Translations under genes and position numbers: made by a program
Notes under the pieces: model-generated
Database searches by the model: none
Told to the model about the DNA's origin: nothing
What the model saw: only the letters and a program-made list of their open reading frames with translations
In this document: positions 1 through 9,008 of the stretch, piece after piece
How positions within the stretch are numbered: position 1 is the stretch's first letter
Layout of the letters: each line of letters opens with the position of its first letter
NCBI GenBank assembly: GCA_963762525.1
Contig: CAVXKT010000004.1
Coordinates: 1-64,000, forward strand
Direction: 5' to 3'
Length of the DNA stretch: 64,000 nt
Source of the DNA: DATFDN01 sp963762525
GTDB taxonomy: Bacteria > Pseudomonadota > Alphaproteobacteria > Acetobacterales > Acetobacteraceae

Positions 1-99
1 ATCGCGAGCGAAGCGAAGCGATCCAGGCGGTCCAGCCCCGTCTCACCCCGTTCGGCTCGCCTGGATCGCCACGCCGCCAAGAGGCGGCTCGCGATGACG
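1..99. repeat. Dispersed palindromic repeat, family A, copy 1
   Basis: The reverse complement reads CGTCATCGCGAGCCGCC, then a GGCGATCCAGGC block, then GCCTGGATCGCTTCGCTTCG and a closing CTCGCGAT. The same order of blocks recurs at 21115-21210 and 45608-45703. The two ends are inverted copies of each other, so the RNA would fold into a long hairpin. The left end is cut by the window start. It lies upstream of the crotonase gene and may extend into the previous intergenic region. Repeats of this look (TCATTGCGAG...CAATGACG) are common in many proteobacterial genomes. Function is unknown. Confidence 0.75.
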
Positions 100-227
100 G
101 GGTTTGGCGGATGCGTTTCACCGTCGACTGAATTCCGGGTACTAGCTGGGTCCGATAGCTTAATAGGTTCCGATTTGTCGATACACCCGCAGCAACTTAT
201 CTATTCGGGACATCCAGGAGAGCCCCT

Positions 228-1016
<789 letters not shown>

Positions 1017-1019
1017 CCG

Positions 1020-1916
1020 ATGGCGGCCGACCCGTATGAGGTGCTCGGCCTGAAGCGCGACGCCGACGCCGCGGCGATCCGGGCCGCCTATCGCAAGCTG
1101 GCGAAGAAATTCCACCCCGACCTCAATCCCGGCAAGTCGGAGGCGGCGGAGCGGTTCAAGCAGATCAATGCCGCCAACGACATCCTCGCCGATCCCGACA
1201 AGCGCGCCCGCTTCGATCGCGGCGAGATCGACGCCGAGGGCAACGAGCGGCCGAGCGGCCCGAGCTGGCGCGACTTCGCGGAAGCCGCCGGGCGACAACG
1301 CTACCGCGCGCAGCCGGACTTTCGCGCCGACGACCTCGACGACATTCTGGGCGCCGCCTTCGGCATGCGCGGCGGACGCGGGGGTTTCGCCATGGCGGGC
1401 GCCGATGCGCACTATGCGTTGACCATCGGCTTCATCGATGCCGCGGTGGGCACCACCAGGCGCGTGACCCTGCCGGACGGGCGCACGCTCGATGTCCGGA
1501 TTCCCGCCGGGGTGCGCGACGGCCACGTTCTGCGCCTCAAGGGTCAGGGACATCCCGGACATGATGGCGGCCCGTCGGGCGATGCGCTGGTGGAGGTGAC
1601 GATCGCGCCGCACCCGTCGCTGCGGCGCGAGGGCGACGATATCATCCTCGATCTGCCGGTGAGCCTGCGTGAGGCGGTGCTCGGCACCTCTCTGCAGGTG
1701 CCGACGATCGGCGGGCCGGTGCGGCTGACGATCCCGCCCGGGTCGGGCACCGGGACCAGGTTGCGGCTGCGCGGTCGCGGCATCGGCGAGGGCCATCAGT
1801 ACGTGGTGCTGCGCGTCGTCGTCCCACCCGGCGACGAGCCCGATTTGGCGGCGTTCCTCAAGACGTGGGAGCCGCGTCGCGCGGCGGACCCGCGCGCCGG
1901 GATGGAGACGGGCTGA
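1020..1916 (+). CDS. cbpA: DnaJ-family co-chaperone, CbpA type
   Basis: A 298-residue J-domain protein. The J domain fills about residues 3-70 and carries the HPD tripeptide (KKFHPDLNPG) that stimulates DnaK ATPase. There is no CxxCxGxG zinc finger. A short linker leads directly to the C-terminal substrate-binding beta domains (DVRIPAGVRDG, LPDG and LRGRG segments), so this is a class II CbpA-like protein, not the main DnaJ. It would act in the cytoplasm with DnaK in folding or stress recovery. Its stop codon overlaps the start of the next gene (TGATG), which encodes a probable CbpM-type modulator, and this pairing supports the CbpA call. Confidence 0.9.
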   Translation: MAADPYEVLGLKRDADAAAIRAAYRKLAKKFHPDLNPGKSEAAERFKQINAANDILADPDKRARFDRGEIDAEGNERPSGPSWRDFAEAAGRQRYRAQPDFRADDLDDILGAAFGMRGGRGGFAMAGADAHYALTIGFIDAAVGTTRRVTLPDGRTLDVRIPAGVRDGHVLRLKGQGHPGHDGGPSGDALVEVTIAPHPSLRREGDDIILDLPVSLREAVLGTSLQVPTIGGPVRLTIPPGSGTGTRLRLRGRGIGEGHQYVVLRVVVPPGDEPDLAAFLKTWEPRRAADPRAGMETG

Positions 1917-2227
1917 TGCGGATCGAGGCGGTGATTGCGCTGGTGGGCGATCTGGAAGCGCCGGAGCTGCTGAGCTGGGTGGATCGCGGCTGGGTTCGCC
2001 CCGATTCGGCCGGCAACCTTTGGGAGTTTCACGAGATCGACATCGCCCGCGTGCGCCTGATCCGCGAGCTGCGCCGCGACCTCGACGTGGGCGAAGAGGC
2101 AATTCCGGTGGTGCTGTCGTTGCTGGATCAGGTCTATGACTTGCGGGCGGCCTTGGCGCGCGTGCGGGCGGCGATCGCGGCCCAGCCGGCAGAACTGCGG
2201 GCGGCGGTGCTGCAGGCGATCGACTGA
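1916..2227 (+). CDS. cbpM: CbpM-like chaperone modulator (MerR-fold)
   Basis: A 103-residue protein whose ATG overlaps the TGA of the J-domain gene by one base. The segment LLSWVDRGWVRPD followed by FHEIDIARVRLIRELRRDL matches the short MerR-like helical fold of CbpM, which binds the J domain of CbpA and inhibits it. The pairing with a CbpA-type gene is the usual arrangement. An in-frame start further upstream, inside the J-domain gene, is possible but less likely. The reading of the fold is by motif only. Confidence 0.8.
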   Translation: MRIEAVIALVGDLEAPELLSWVDRGWVRPDSAGNLWEFHEIDIARVRLIRELRRDLDVGEEAIPVVLSLLDQVYDLRAALARVRAAIAAQPAELRAAVLQAID

Positions 2228-2341
2228 TGGAAGTTGCCGGCGACGGCCCGGGCGTCTATCCAGCCCGTCTCACTGCCCGTATCCCTGGCGCTCAGCGCGC
2301 CGCAATGCCGGCCCCGCCGGCGCGTTCGATCCGGAGCCATC

Positions 2342-2909
2342 ATGCGCCGACGCACCCTGATCGCGAGTTCCGCGATCGCCACCCTGACGATGGGACATTT
2401 CATGAGCGACAACGCCGCTGCCGCGCCGAGCCCGGACCCGGCCAATACGACTGTACATGGACCTCAAATCGGGGCGCGTGGTGATCGAGATGTTCCCCGA
2501 TCTGGCGCCCAAGCATGTCGAACGGATCAGCACGCTCGCCGATGAGGGGTTCTACGACAACACCCCCTTCCACCGGGTGATCGAGGGCTTCATGGCGCAA
2601 GGCGGCGATCCGACCGGCACCGGGACCGGCGGCTCGAAGCTGCCCGACTTGCCGGCCGAATTCACCACCAAGCGCAAATTCCTGCGCGGCACCTGCGGCA
2701 TGGCGCGCACCGGCGATCCAAACAGCGCCAACAGCCAGTTCTTCATCATGTTCGCGCCGGCCTCGCACCTCGACGGCCAGTACACGATCTGGGGCCAGGT
2801 GGTGCAGGGGATGGAGTTCGTGGACGGGCTCAAGAAGGGATCGGGTTCCGGCGGCACGGTGCGCGATCCGGACCGCATCCAGCGGATGCGCACCGCCGCC
2901 GCCGCCTGA
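2342..2909 (+). CDS. Exported cyclophilin-type peptidyl-prolyl isomerase (frame break)
   Basis: The cyclophilin core reads intact from about 2457: VVIEMFPDLAPKHVERI, FHRVIEGFMAQGGD with the catalytic FHRxI and QGGD elements, NSANSQFFIM and LDGQYTIWGQV. The likely true start is the ATG at 2342, giving a signal peptide with an MRRRTLIASSAIATL hydrophobic core and an AAAA cleavage region. That part is one frame away, and removing one A near 2449 joins it as NT-LYMDLKSGR, the expected family sequence. The protein would catalyse proline cis-trans isomerisation in the periplasm. The break is probably a sequencing indel. If it is real, only an unexported core could be made from an internal start. 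Confidence 0.85.
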
Positions 2910-2953
2910 CGGCGGCGGTTGACCGCGGGTCCCGGCTTGGCGTTCAACGGCGC

Positions 2954-3029
2954 GGGCCCGTAGCTCAGTTGGTAGAGCACGAGACTTTTAATCTTGGGGT
3001 CCCGGGTTCGAGCCCCGGCGGGCTCACCA
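2954..3029 (+). tRNA. tRNA-Lys (anticodon UUU)
   Basis: A complete 76-base cloverleaf. The acceptor stem GGGCCCG pairs with CGGGCTC (one G-U), the D arm is GCTC...GAGC-like, the anticodon stem CGAGA pairs with TCTTG around the loop CTTTTAA (anticodon TTT), and the T arm is CCGGG-TTCGAGC-CCCGG. The discriminator A and an encoded CCA follow. It stands alone between the cyclophilin gene and a convergent glycosyltransferase gene. Confidence 0.97.
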
Positions 3030-3089
3030 GGATAGCGTTTTCATTTCAATGCATCCATCTCAGCGCTTTGGAGACTTCTGCCTGGGCGC

Positions 3090-4301
3090 TCAGACGCGCC
3101 GCGAATCCGTCAGGGCGCGCGCGAGGTGTGCGTCCAGGCGGGCGAGCGCGGCCGGCCAGGTATAGGCCTCCTCGATCCGACGCCGCGCGGCGGTTCCGAT
3201 ACCGCCGTGGCGCCCCTCCAGCACTTCGAACACCGCCCGCGCCATCGCCGCCGCGCCGCCGGCGACCAGCAGATGCCGGCCGGGCTCGGCCCGAATGCCT
3301 TCGAACGCCTGCGGCGAGGCGATGACGGGCCGTGCCATCGCCATCGCCTCCAGCACCTTGTTCTGAATGCCGCGCGCCATCCGGAGCGGGCTCACGCAGA
3401 GATCGGCGTGTGCGAGATAGGGTTGCACCGCCGCCACCCGCCCGGTCACGTGCACATCCCCGAGCGCCGCCAGCCGCCGCACCGGTTCCGCCGGGTTGGC
3501 GCCGACGACCCAGAATTGGGGTGCCGGCGTGCGCGACCGCAATTGCGGCATCACCTCGGCGGCGAACCAGCGCACCGCGTCGATGTTCGGCCGATAGTCC
3601 ATATGCCCGGTGAAGACGATGTGCGGGCCGGACGAGGGGAACGGATTGGCCACGGCACGCGCCGGCGAGAAGGCGTCGAGATCGACGCCGTTCTCGTACC
3701 AGTCGATTTGCCGCACCTCAGGCGCCAGTTCGGCGAAGCCGGCCGCCTCGCGGGCGGAGACGAACAGCGACATCGCACTCGCGCTCGCCGCCCGCCGCTC
3801 GAACGCCAGCAGGTTGCGCGCCTCCCGCTTCCAGACGGCGCGCATCGGCCAGCGGTCGGCCTCGCCGTACATCGCCCATTTCGCCGAATTGACATCCACC
3901 ATGTCGAGCACCACCGGGACGTGCGACCCGAGGACATAGGGCGCCATCGCCGCGGTATAGACCAGGGCGAGATCGATCCCGCGGGCGAGCTGGCCGCGCG
4001 TCCACGTCCGCAATCGCTCATGTCGGTAGTAGTCCACCATCAGCGAGCGGCCCGGGCGGGCGCGCAGGAGCGCCTTGATCCGTTGCCGGCGGGGGGAGAT
4101 CTCGAACGCGCCGACCTCGCCGCACAGACGCCGCAGCGGCTCCAGCCCGTCGCGGTCGGCCGGATTGTCGATCAGACAGCCGAGCCGGACGTCGAACCGA
4201 TCGGCGAGGTGGGCGAGGACGTTATACGCGCGCAGCTTCTCGCCCTTGTCGGGCGGATAGGGGATGCGATGGGCGAGGAACAGCAATCGGCGCATGCGCA
4301 T
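3090..4301 (-). CDS. Glycosyltransferase, TIGR03087 type (XrtA/PEP-CTERM-associated family)
   Basis: A 403-residue GT-B glycosyltransferase. The N terminus LLFLAHRIPYPPDKGEKLR is the signature opening of the TIGR03087 sugar transferases, many of which occur in exosortase/PEP-CTERM exopolysaccharide loci. The donor-binding half holds IVFTGHMDYRPNIDA, FWVVGANP and the EAMAMARPVIAS element near the C terminus. It probably adds a sugar to a surface glycan on the cytoplasmic face. No exosortase or PEP-CTERM protein is visible in the window. The neighbour is a heptose kinase gene on the same strand, whose frame overlaps this gene by 80 bases, so a heptose-containing glycan is a reasonable guess. 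Confidence 0.88.
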   Translation of the reverse strand: MRMRRLLFLAHRIPYPPDKGEKLRAYNVLAHLADRFDVRLGCLIDNPADRDGLEPLRRLCGEVGAFEISPRRQRIKALLRARPGRSLMVDYYRHERLRTWTRGQLARGIDLALVYTAAMAPYVLGSHVPVVLDMVDVNSAKWAMYGEADRWPMRAVWKREARNLLAFERRAASASAMSLFVSAREAAGFAELAPEVRQIDWYENGVDLDAFSPARAVANPFPSSGPHIVFTGHMDYRPNIDAVRWFAAEVMPQLRSRTPAPQFWVVGANPAEPVRRLAALGDVHVTGRVAAVQPYLAHADLCVSPLRMARGIQNKVLEAMAMARPVIASPQAFEGIRAEPGRHLLVAGGAAAMARAVFEVLEGRHGGIGTAARRRIEEAYTWPAALARLDAHLARALTDSRRV

Positions 4302-5370
4302 TTCTCGATGGTGAAAGAACCCAGGCCTCGCTGCCCCGCTCGGTCAGCCGGACCGGATAGGTCGGATACCCGGCGGCCTGCAAGGCGCCGATCAGCCGGG
4401 CGCGACGATCGGGCGAGACGACGCACATCATGAAGCCGCCGCCGCCGGCGCCCGAGACCTTCAGCGCCATCGCTCCGGCCCCGCGCGCCAGGCGTTCCAG
4501 CGCCTCCGTCCGTGCCGTGGCGATGCCGGCGGCGGTCGCCTGCTTCGCCTGCCAGGAGCGGTCGAGAGCGGCCGCGAAGCGGGCGAGGTCGCCGGCGATG
4601 AGCGCCTCGCGCATTTCGGTTGCGGCTTCCTTCAGCCGGTGCATCGCCGTGATCGCGCCGGCGTCGTCGCCGAGCGCGCGCGCCTGCGCGGTAATGATCC
4701 GCGCCGAGTCCCGGGCTTGGCCGGAAAAGCACAGAACGAGCGACGCCTCCAGCTCGCGCGCCACGCCGGAGGAGAGGCGCAGCGCGTCCACCACCACCTC
4801 GCCGCGCGGCGGGAAGCGCATCAAATTCAGCCCGCCATAGGCGGCGGCGTAATGGTCCTGCCGGCCCCCCGCCAACCCCAGCTCGCGGCGCTCGATGTCG
4901 CCGGCCAGCACGGCGATCCGGCGCGGCGTCAGCGTGCGCCCGAGAAACGCCGCATAGGCCTCGATCAGCGCCACCACCAGCGCCGAGGACGAACCGAGGC
5001 CCGAGCCCATCGGCGCATCGACCCCGGTCGCGACGCTGAGCGCCAGCGGCGGCCCGGAATGATAGTCACGCATCATCCGTTCGTGGACGCCGCGATGCAG
5101 ATCAAGCGTCGAGCCGGGCAGGCGGGCGGCCGGCAAATGCGTCTCCTCCCGCCCCAGATCGCCGGCATCGAACATCAGCAGCCCGTCGGCGCGGGCGGCC
5201 ACCGAGGCGAAGGCGTAGCGGTCGATGGTGGCGTTCAGCACGGCGCCGCCGAAACGGGACGCATATTCGTCGAGATCGGTGCCGCCGCCGGCGAGGCCGA
5301 GCCGAAGCGGCGCCCGCGCCCTGGCGATCCGCGACGGCGAGGCGGCGAAGCGGTCGGGGCGTCCGAACAT
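4222..5370 (-). CDS. hddA: GHMP-family D-glycero-D-manno-heptose 7-phosphate kinase
   Basis: GHMP kinase with the ATP loop APMGSGLGSSSALVV (about residues 115-130), the N-terminal ARAPLRLGLAGGGTDL segment and the C-terminal KVSGAGGGGFMM motif. The GGRQDHYAAAYGG segment is typical of HddA, which phosphorylates heptose 7-phosphate on the route to GDP-D-glycero-alpha-D-manno-heptose. The start at 5370 (MFGRPDRF) is chosen because the family begins near here; an open frame continues upstream with no homology. The last 29 or so residues run into the glycosyltransferase gene and look unrelated, so the natural stop may be lost to an indel near 4310. It is divergent from the hddC-like gene. Confidence 0.85.
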   Translation of the reverse strand: MFGRPDRFAASPSRIARARAPLRLGLAGGGTDLDEYASRFGGAVLNATIDRYAFASVAARADGLLMFDAGDLGREETHLPAARLPGSTLDLHRGVHERMMRDYHSGPPLALSVATGVDAPMGSGLGSSSALVVALIEAYAAFLGRTLTPRRIAVLAGDIERRELGLAGGRQDHYAAAYGGLNLMRFPPRGEVVVDALRLSSGVARELEASLVLCFSGQARDSARIITAQARALGDDAGAITAMHRLKEAATEMREALIAGDLARFAAALDRSWQAKQATAAGIATARTEALERLARGAGAMALKVSGAGGGGFMMCVVSPDRRARLIGALQAAGYPTYPVRLTERGSEAWVLSPSRNAHAPIAVPRPSHPLSARQGREAARV

Positions 5371-5418
5371 GGGCGATGATAACTTGCCAAGAATGAACAA
5401 ACCGCTATCAGCGCCGCC

Positions 5419-6706
5419 GTGGAACCGATCCGCCAAGCGGTGATTCTGGCCGGCGGGCACGCGACCCGGCTGGGCGTGCTCGCGGCCGAGACGCCGAAGC
5501 CGGTGCTGGAGGTGGGCGGCCGGCCCTTCCTCTATTGGCTGCTGCGCGAGTTGCAGCGCTTCGGGATCGAGCGCTTCCTGATCCTTGCCGGGCATCTTGC
5601 GGCGGCGCTGCGGGCGGGGCTCGCCGCCATGCCGGCTTTGCCGAAGCCCGCCGCCATCGATGTCGTCACCGAGGCGGCGCCCGCCGGCACCGGCGGCGCG
5701 CTGCTGGGCGCGGCGCGACCGGCTGGAGGCTCAGTTTCTGCTCTGCAACGGCGACAGCCTGTTCGACGCCAATCTCGCCCGTCTGCTTGCCGATGCCCTG
5801 GCCGATCCGCCGGAGGTGCTGGGCCGGTTGTGGTTGCGCCGCACCGGGGACGCGACACGCTACGGCCTGGTGCGCATGGAGGGCGAGACGGTGCGCGCCT
5901 TCGCCGCGCGGCCGGCGCCGGGCGCGGCGGGCGTCGTCAATGCCGGCGTCTACGTGCTGGCCCGTCGCATTCTGGGCGAGCTGCGGCCGGTCTGCTCGCT
6001 GGAGCACGACATCCTGCCCGCTCTTGCGGGCGCCGGGCGGCTGCGCGGGACGGTGTCGGCGGGCTGGTTCATCGATATCGGCGTCCCGGCGGACCTCGCC
6101 CGCGCCCGCGTCGAACTGGCCCCGCGCCTGCGCCGCCGGGCGCTGTTTCTGGACCGCGACGGCGTGCTGAACGTCGATCACGGCCATGTCGGCACCCGCG
6201 ACCGCTTCGAGTGGATACCGGGCGCGCTGGATACGGTGCGGTCGGCGAGCGATGCCGGCTGGCACGTCTTCGTCGTCACCAATCAGTCCGGCGTCGCGCG
6301 CGGCCTTTACGATGAGGCCGCGGTGCGCGATTTGCTCGCCTGGATGGGCGACGAGACGCGCCGCGCCGGCGGGACCATCGACGACGCCCGGTTCTGCCCG
6401 TTCCATCCCGAGGCGGCGCTGCCCGCCTATCGGCGCGCGAGCGACTGGCGCAAGCCGGCCCCGGGCATGATCCTCGATCTGCTGCGCGCCTGGGAGCTCG
6501 ATCCGGCAAGCTGCGTGCTGGTCGGCGACAAGGCGAGCGACCTCGCCGCCGCCGAGGCGGCTCGCGTCACCGGGCACCGGTTCGACGGTGGCGATGTGGC
6601 GGCTTTCGTGTCGCCGCTCCTCTCCGGATTTTCGTCGGCGTCCCCCCGGGAGTTCCGGCTGAGGGCGGGGCGGGGACGAACGACGCCCGACCACTTGCTG
6701 GGATAA
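5419..6706 (+). CDS. Fusion: heptose-1-phosphate guanylyltransferase (HddC) + heptose-1,7-bisphosphate phosphatase (GmhB-like), frame break
   Basis: GTG start at 5419. Residues 1-230 form a nucleotidyltransferase: VILAGGHATRLG, TPKPVLEVGGRPFLYW, GTGGALLGA, then after a frame break near 5715-5725, FLLCNGDSLFD and GWFIDIGVPADL. A short linker leads to a HAD phosphatase: FLDRDGVLN (nucleophile DxD), VVTNQSGVARG, CPFHPE, DWRKPAPGM and LVGDKASDL. In GmhB a zinc loop usually has a second pair of cysteines after CPxHP; none is seen here. Together with HddA across the divergent promoter region these steps give GDP-D,D-heptose. The junction between domains lies well downstream of the frame break, so the fusion itself does not depend on repairing it. 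Confidence 0.85.
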
Positions 6707-6747
6707 CAAGTGCTTGCGGCGGGTTGTTTTTGTTGCTACGATAATCC

Positions 6748-7006
6748 GTGGAGATCGAGTTCGACCCGGACAAGGACGCCATCAACCGGCAAAAGCACGG
6801 GCTTTCCCTGGCCGAAGCCGACCGCATGGATTTCGGCACCGCTGCGCATAGAGCCCGACCGCCGCTACGCCTATGGCGAGGAGCGTTTTCAGGCCCACGG
6901 CCTGATTGACGGCCGGTTGCATGTGTTGGTGTTTACCATGCGCGGCGACGTGCTGCGGGCGATCTCGCTGCGAAGGGCCAACCCGAGAGAGGTGAGAACG
7001 CTATGA
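6748..7006 (+). CDS. brnT: BrnT-family toxin (frame break)
   Basis: From the GTG at 6748 the frame reads VEIEFDPDKDAINRQKHGLSL, the standard BrnT opening. After about 6840 the homology moves one frame to LRIEPDRRYAYGEERFQAHG and VLVFTMRGDVLRAISLRRAN, the standard end. One missing base in GGCACCGCTGCGC would restore a product of about 86 residues. BrnT is an RNase-E/RelE-fold ribonuclease toxin. It is followed with a 4-base overlap by its antitoxin gene, the usual order. BrnT/BrnA pairs normally repress their own promoter, which should lie just upstream. If the break is real the toxin is dead. Confidence 0.88.
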
Positions 7007-7284
7007 CCAAGAAGCTTGAACCACCGCCCGCCGATTTTGAAGAAAACCCGGAGCTGACCGAGGCGCATTTTGCGCGGGCGCGACCCTTCAAGGAGGTTTT
7101 TCCCGAGCAGTATGCTTCATGGGCGAAGAAGAAGGGCGGACGGCCCCCGGTCGAAAGTCCCAAGGTGCATATCGGGTTCCGGCTCGCCGCCGATGTGGTC
7201 AGGGGCGTCCGCGCCACCGGCCCCGGCTACAATGCCCGCGTCGAGAAGGTGCTGCGCGACGCACTGGCGAAGGGCGAGTTTTGA
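7003..7284 (+). CDS. brnA: BrnA antitoxin
   Basis: A 93-residue BrnA-family protein: an acidic N terminus (FEENPELTEAHFARARPF), then GRPPVESPKVHIGFRLAADVV and GYNARVEKVLRDAL, a ribbon-helix-helix C terminus that binds the operon promoter. The N-terminal part binds and neutralises BrnT. Its start overlaps the toxin stop, so it is translationally coupled. Intact. Confidence 0.92.
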   Translation: MTKKLEPPPADFEENPELTEAHFARARPFKEVFPEQYASWAKKKGGRPPVESPKVHIGFRLAADVVRGVRATGPGYNARVEKVLRDALAKGEF

Positions 7285-7358
7285 CCCCGGCCCCCTTACC
7301 TGGACTTCGGCTTCTACCGACGTACTGCCACGTCAGCCCAGCCTAGACTAGCTGGGCC

Positions 7359-7840
7359 GTGTGGACGGATAGCGTCAAGAACAGGGTAGCGGGATTCCCG
7401 ATGACGGAGGACGATTGGGCGGTGGTGCTGGAGGTGTTCGACGGGGCGCAGTCGCGTCGGGGCGAGCCCGGGCATGACGACGCAAGTTCCTGGAGGCGCT
7501 GCATTTCTTTACGGTCCACAATATCACCTGGCGGGCGCTTCCGGCCGAGTTCGGCAACTGGAACAGCATCTGGAAACGGTTCTGGCGGCTGAGCCGCAGC
7601 GTGTTCGAGGCGTCCTTTCAGCTTCTGGCCGAGAACAGCGCGACGGCGCATCTGGTGCAGATGTTCGACAGCACCGTGGTTCGGGCGCATGTCTCGGCAG
7701 CCGGCGCAAAAGGGGGCAGCAAAATCAGGCGCTCAGCCGCTCGCGCGGCGGGTTCTCCACGAAAATCCACCTCAAGACCGACTTCGACGGTCTGCCGATC
7801 GCCGTCCACCTGAGCGGCGAGACGCCGGGGGTTAACGCGC
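7359..7840 (+). pseudogene. IS5-family transposase remnant
   Basis: Pieces of an IS5/IS427-type transposase in three frames: MTEDDWAVVLEVFDGAQ, then FLEALHFFTVHNITWRALP and GNWNSIWKRFWRLSR, then FDSTVVRAHVSAAGAKGG and RGGFSTKIHLKTDFDGLPI. The DSTVVRAH stretch holds the first catalytic Asp of the DDE domain, and the second and third catalytic regions are absent. The remnant stops at about 7835, directly against the 3' end of the convergent lacI gene, so the IS has lost its right half. One of the frame changes may be the programmed frameshift used by some IS5 elements. Confidence 0.8.
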
Positions 7841-8863
7841 TGGCGAGGCGGTCGAGGCGCGTGGGATTAGGCTTGGCGTGGCCACACGGATGCGGTCTTC
7901 GTCTGACGCGGAGCCGTGCGTGAGAAGGTCCAGCGCTGCAGCGGCTATCTGATCGAATGGGACCCGTACCGTGGTCAGAGCGGTCGGAAGCCGGCTGACG
8001 ATGGGGATGTCGTTGTATCCGACCAGAGAGACGCCGTTCGGAACGGACAGGCCAAGCTTGGCCAACGCCGAAAGAGCGCCGATCGCGGTGTTGTCGTTGA
8101 CGGCAAAAATCGCGGTAGGCGCCGGGGTCAGTTTCATCAGTCGCTCGGCGGCGTCGGCGCCGGAGTCGATGCCGAAAGTGGATTCGGCCACCCAAGCTCG
8201 ATCTGGCTTCACTCCAGCTTCCGCCATCGCCTGCCGATACCCCTCGACCCGGCCGCGGCTGCTCGATGCGTAACCCGGGCCGGCGATGATGGCGATGCGG
8301 CGATGGCCGAGATCCAGCAAATGTCGGGTGGCCAGATAGCCGCCGAGCTTGTCGTCCCCGACGGAGGAGAGACTCGTTGCGTCCGTACGCAAGGCCAGGA
8401 CGTATGGCACGCCACGCTCGGCCAGTTCCTTGGGCAACGCGTCGTCATCGCGCGCCGTCGAGAGGACGAGGCTGTCGACGCCCTGTTCGAGCAAGGTCTG
8501 CGCCGCGGCACGGTTCATCTTGGGGACGTCTTCCGTGGTGGCGACCACCGAGAACCGGCCCGACCGGCTGCAAGCGCGCGCGAGCGCCTCATAGAGCATA
8601 GCGGACACGGTGTCGGTGAGGCGGGGAACCAGCACGCCAATCGTATTCGTCTTACCCCGGCGCAGACTGGCGGCCGAGATGTCGCGCACATAGCCGAGCT
8701 CGGTGGCAATTTGGCGCACGCGCTTGGCGGTCTCGCTATCAGAGCGGGGCAGCCGCTCATCAAGGATCCGGGACACGGTCGATTTCGAGACGCCAGAAGT
8801 CGCGGCGACATCATGCAAAGTCACGCGTGTCGTGCGGTCGTGCGGATCAGGTTTAGAGAGCAT
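7832..8863 (-). CDS. LacI-family transcriptional regulator
   Basis: A 343-residue LacI/GalR repressor. The DNA-binding helix-turn-helix and hinge are VTLHDVAATSGVSKSTVSRIL and AASLRRGKTNTIGVLVP. The periplasmic-binding-like effector domain follows (GHRRIAIIAGP, APTAIFAVNDNTAIGAL, SLVGYNDIP, LTTVRVPF). The start at 8863 follows GAAAGG at a good distance; an upstream in-frame start at 8890 is possible. It is divergent from a DapA-like aldolase gene, and a 30-bp dyad in between (8932-8961) is its likely operator. The effector is probably the sugar acid or keto-acid handled by the neighbours. The gene ends against an IS relic, but its C terminus looks complete. Confidence 0.93.
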   Translation of the reverse strand: MLSKPDPHDRTTRVTLHDVAATSGVSKSTVSRILDERLPRSDSETAKRVRQIATELGYVRDISAASLRRGKTNTIGVLVPRLTDTVSAMLYEALARACSRSGRFSVVATTEDVPKMNRAAAQTLLEQGVDSLVLSTARDDDALPKELAERGVPYVLALRTDATSLSSVGDDKLGGYLATRHLLDLGHRRIAIIAGPGYASSSRGRVEGYRQAMAEAGVKPDRAWVAESTFGIDSGADAAERLMKLTPAPTAIFAVNDNTAIGALSALAKLGLSVPNGVSLVGYNDIPIVSRLPTALTTVRVPFDQIAAAALDLLTHGSASDEDRIRVATPSLIPRASTASPAR

Positions 8864-8904
8864 GGCAGCCTTTCGCAAATCGGATGGCACTGACGAATTA
8901 GCGC

Positions 8905-8961
8905 TTGACAGGCGGGAGCCTCAAGCCTGTATATGGGAACGTTCCCGCGAACGATCCCATA
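8905..8961 (+). promoter_or_regulatory. Promoter with overlapping LacI-type operator dyad
   Basis: TTGACA at 8905-8910 is followed 17 bases later by TGTATA (8928-8933), or 19 bases later by TATATG. GGGAACGTTCCC (8935-8946) is a perfect 12-bp palindrome and part of a larger imperfect dyad, TATGGGA...TCCCATA, at 8932-8961 (26 of 30 positions symmetric). The operator sits on and just after the -10 element, so binding of the divergent LacI protein would block transcription of the aldolase and transporter genes. Negative autoregulation of lacI is also likely from this position. Confidence 0.75.
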
Positions 8962-9008
8962 CCCTTTAGACGGGCGGGACCAAAGAACCAACCAAGAAGG
9001 AAACAAAC

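Noticed and set aside
2954..3029. Integrated element at tRNA-Lys
   Set aside because: No partial repeat of the tRNA 3' end and no integrase nearby; xerD at 57 kb is a housekeeping type.
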